Of a stretch of 64,000 bases of DNA, positions 61,701-64,000 are shown one piece after another (positions within the stretch are counted from its first letter, which is position 1; the number at the start of each line of letters is the position of its first letter). The notes beneath the pieces are model-generated. The model saw only the letters and a program-made list of their open reading frames with translations. It ran no database searches and was not told where the DNA came from. Source of the DNA: Nephromyces sp. MM_2019 (taxonomy: Eukaryota; Apicomplexa; Aconoidasida; Nephromycida); the NCBI GenBank assembly GCA_015657535.1, contig JADHZB010000935.1, positions 1 through 64,000 of the forward strand, in the 5' to 3' direction. Position numbers and translations under genes: made by a program.

Positions 61701-63135
61701 GACGTTAAAGATAGATACGAAAATTTTTTGAGTCTAAGTGAATACTTCCAAAAATGACATGCTTACATGAAATACGATATCAGTCATTTTGGTTATATAA
61801 TCTTCAAAGATACCTCTAATTACTGTGTAATTCTCTAAAAATTCACTAGTAAGATCATATTTTCTAGGGTTGTAGCAAAACATTTCCTGCCATGAATTAG
61901 TCCAATTTGAAAGGCTCACAGGTGTGCGATGTAAACGTACCTGAAAATCAAAGGTTATAACTCAGCACATTCTAGCACTAAAGGCATCTACTTACTGCAG
62001 GAACTTGTATGCCATCTTGACAACTTATTCTAAACTTGTATATTTTGTCAGGTGCTACAAATCCATTCTGATTTTAGAAATTCATAAGTTGTATATTAGT
62101 TGTGACAACTATCAATGATTGTTATGCCTGAATAACTATTTTTGATAAGATTACTTTTAAAACCGAGCTTAAACATGAATCAACTAGTTATATCTACTAC
62201 TGCAGCATATAAGTTTTTATTTAGAACTATTGCATATATTTTAAGTTTACAGGTTTAGCATCAATTTTTCTGTTTGTCAATTCTGCATCTGCCGCCCGAA
62301 CACTACGTGAAACTTTGGGATTCGATGATGACTCTTGAGACTTTTTGTTTGGTAGTGGATGCGTATCTTGTGCTTTTATTGAAGTTGATGGTGGTATTTT
62401 TGATTGAGTATTAGGATTCAACAATACATTTTTAGGATGTTGCTTGTGTGGAGTTGAATCAAAATACGGGATTTGCCTAAGTTGATTGCCACCATGAATT
62501 TGTGATAATGAAACTTTGAAGTATTCCAAATTTTCGTCAGAGCTACTCTTTTCAAAATTATCTGGTGTTAAAGGTTATAATTTAATTCAGTAATCGGGGA
62601 TAAAAAATAAAGAATTAAGTATGGAAAGACAACTTTCCATTCATAAATCTTTCTTTTACAGGTCATTATAATTATACACATATATTGCTATACATATCCA
62701 TTTTAATCACCACTCCTAAGCGTGGTACTTACTTGATTGTAACTATAAATACTTACCGAATTTTCCCGAAGACACTGGTTTGCTGGGTAATTCTTCTCTA
62801 TTTCCTAATCCTATTTTTCCTAGAAAAAAGACATTTCAAAAACAAGTTTCTAGTATAGATTGGACTTGTTATTCTCCAAAACTATCATGCAATAACAAGC
62901 CTTTTTTATTTTCACCTGTAAAAGAGTTATTATTCCCTCTTAGATTCCCCGTAAACTCTAATTTGTCTACGTCACTGTTATCCTCAGTTGAGCATAGATT
63001 CGTTGACAAAGACTCATCGGAAATTATTGATTTAGAGTCTGTAAAAAGTCTTTTTTGTTTTGAGGGTAAATGCATTTTTACCGACAATATTGAGTAATTA
63101 GAAAAAGTACTTCCAGTTAATTCTTTAGCTCTCAA
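58735..63135 (-). CDS. Large alpha/beta hydrolase (serine hydrolase, ABHD-type), 5' end unresolved
   Basis: Seventeen exons, all phase-consistent: 63135-62916, 62819-62757, 62561-62251, 62067-61996, 61940-61767, 61680-61590, 61501-61334, 61263-61162, 61098-60932, 60700-60652, 60589-60411, 60346-60254, 60196-60138, 59991-59694, 59444-59273, 59184-59030, 58914-58735; about 850 residues. The catalytic part is clear: LHLWIILGGKDMMALDGIPL, FLLVDYPGYGNSTGSPEP (oxyanion region), the nucleophile elbow VFGYSLGCAVALNF, the strand NRIILISPFSS, the acid region HGEKDNLINW and the catalytic histidine in PNQDHISIL. Ser, Asp and His candidates are all present. A Ser/Tyr-rich insert (about 59850-59990) sits between elbow and acid. 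About 250 N-terminal residues are disordered, then an Asn/Trp-rich domain follows. Substrate unknown; lipid or ester hydrolysis is the family norm. The first exon has no ATG in frame (a stop lies just upstream), so an earlier exon is missing or the start lies downstream. Confidence 0.78.
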
Positions 63136-63286
63136 TTTCGAATCTATAATTTTTGTATTCCTCAGTTTCTCTCATTACCTCTAAAAGTATTATAAAAATT
63201 CCTAAATTTGAAACTTTCAATTTTTCGTGAGTTTAATTAGACAACTGAGAAATGTTATTTTCTTGATTCATATAGTATAAATTTTA

Positions 63287-63494
63287 GGTGCTATTATACA
63301 AGGAACCCATAAGCTATTGTTATGTATTTGACAAGGAAATTTCAATTAGAAATCTAGCATGTTGCCGGATTTTAGAAAGAATCAGAGCTCACCCTATAAA
63401 ATTTCTTTCTAGCAAGGAAATTGAGGGTGATTTGGCGAATAACCCTAAATTAAAATTATATCTAGGGCTTAGTCTTATAAGATCTACTAAATAA
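63287..63494 (+). CDS. Orphan coding-like terminal exon of an unidentified + strand gene
   Basis: After a good acceptor (AATTTTAG, ending at 63286-63287) a frame runs 68 codons to TAA. It reads as a mixed charged/hydrophobic protein end (DKEISIRNLACCRILERIRA, then KFLSSKEIEGDLANN). I do not recognise the family. It has no start codon, so upstream exons are needed. A + strand frame at 62780-63097 offers phase-0 donors at 62917 and 63041, but it overlaps minus-strand exons of the hydrolase. The antisense of this exon is also partly open and ends at a GTGAGC donor in the right phase to serve the hydrolase gene. Only one reading is likely to be real. Confidence 0.35.
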
Positions 63495-64000
63495 AGCCTG
63501 CTATTTATACAGAATTGGTTATAAAATTGGTAAATTAACCAATAATTACATTTCAAACAGCGGGGTTCAGCTTTTAAAAAATTTTGAATAGCATAAGCTA
63601 TGCATCTTTCCTAACATACCCTTCTTAGTAGTCCACTAGCCATTAAGGAGAATCATTTATAAAATAATATCTAGCAAGACTTGTAACAATTACATAAATG
63701 TTAACAATTATATAAATAGCACATGTGTAACTTGTGATATTAAATTTATTCGGTTTTGATCTTTTTCTCCAGCTTTTCAACTTTTGTCAACACTCTACAA
63801 AAAAGATCAAAAGCTCTTAAACCTAGTTACTAAAACTTCCACTCCTCTGAAATTGGGTGGAAAAATTTAGTTAATAAAAGTGCCTGCCAACTTAACTATA
63901 TTGCAAACACTAGTAGCAATATATTCATGACAAAAGAGCTTAGTCTCTTCATGATCCGTTAATTAGAACAGCTTAATCTAACATTGAATCACACCCTGAC
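63495..64000. other. Right edge, no gene recognised
   Basis: About 500 bases of AT-rich sequence without a supported frame, repeat or RNA gene. It may belong to the 5' flank or first exon of the minus-strand hydrolase gene, or to the 3' UTR of the orphan + strand exon. Confidence 0.4.

Noticed and set aside
1..64000. tRNA, rRNA, CRISPR arrays, insertion sequences and viral genes
   Set aside because: No cloverleaf with a GTTCGAAT-type T-loop, no rRNA core, no spaced repeats and no transposase, integrase or reverse transcriptase frames were recognised by eye. A tRNA or covariance-model scan would be decisive.

Overview
This window is an AT-rich, intron-dense protist nuclear region that reads as apicomplexan. 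The reasons are a five-domain ApiAP2-type DNA-binding protein, a heptatricopeptide-like/RAP-domain organelle RNA-binding protein, and a single-chain NAD(P) transhydrogenase with the swapped order dIIb-dIII-dI-dIIa that is known from Eimeria. Stops are TAA, TAG and TGA. Introns are GT..AG and mostly 45-90 nt. The genus cannot be fixed from sequence alone. All spliced models below were assembled by hand from splice signals, reading phase and protein-family continuity; no transcript data were available.

Layout, left to right. 1-2463: low-complexity DNA, GT-rich then CA-rich, with a 34-bp minisatellite. 2464-6334 (-): RAP-domain protein, 6 exons. 8645-10545 (+): eight-finger C2H2 protein resembling TFIIIA, 4 exons. 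12495-16051 (+): SAMHD1-like HD-domain protein, 19 exons, with key metal-binding and catalytic histidines replaced. 16449-17114 (-): unrecognised acidic, disordered protein. 19526-24846 (+): NAD(P) transhydrogenase, 38 exons including 17- and 20-nt micro-exons. 24929-29645 (-): gamma-tubulin complex component (Spc97/Spc98 family), 12 exons. 30246-30485 (-): Yos1/IER3IP1-like small membrane protein. 33430-36270 (-): five-AP2-domain regulator, intronless. 41470-43462 (+): La protein, 3 exons. 45270-47745 (+): NAD kinase of the NADK2 type, 6 exons. 50981-58428 (+): Sen1/senataxin-like superfamily 1 helicase, 20 exons. 58735-63135 (-): large alpha/beta hydrolase, 17 exons, 5' end unresolved. 63287-63494 (+): orphan terminal exon in conflict with that 5' end.

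Functionally the window is mostly housekeeping: Pol III/RNA metabolism (TFIIIA-like, La, Sen1-like), NADP(H) supply (NAD kinase makes NADP+, transhydrogenase reduces it in an organelle), nucleotide metabolism or its degenerate relative (SAMHD1-like), microtubule nucleation, ER-Golgi traffic and organelle RNA handling. There is no evidence of an operon. Intergenic spaces are long (2-5 kb) and dominated by GT/CA-rich sequence whose polarity mostly follows the direction of neighbouring genes.

Most noteworthy are the apparent SAMHD1 pseudo-phosphohydrolase, the micro-exon insertion within a conserved transhydrogenase motif, the five-AP2 regulator with a 5.2-kb upstream spacer, a four-tract G-quadruplex motif, and opposite-strand coding conflict at 62.7-63.5 kb. 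No CRISPR arrays, tRNAs, rRNAs or mobile elements were recognised.
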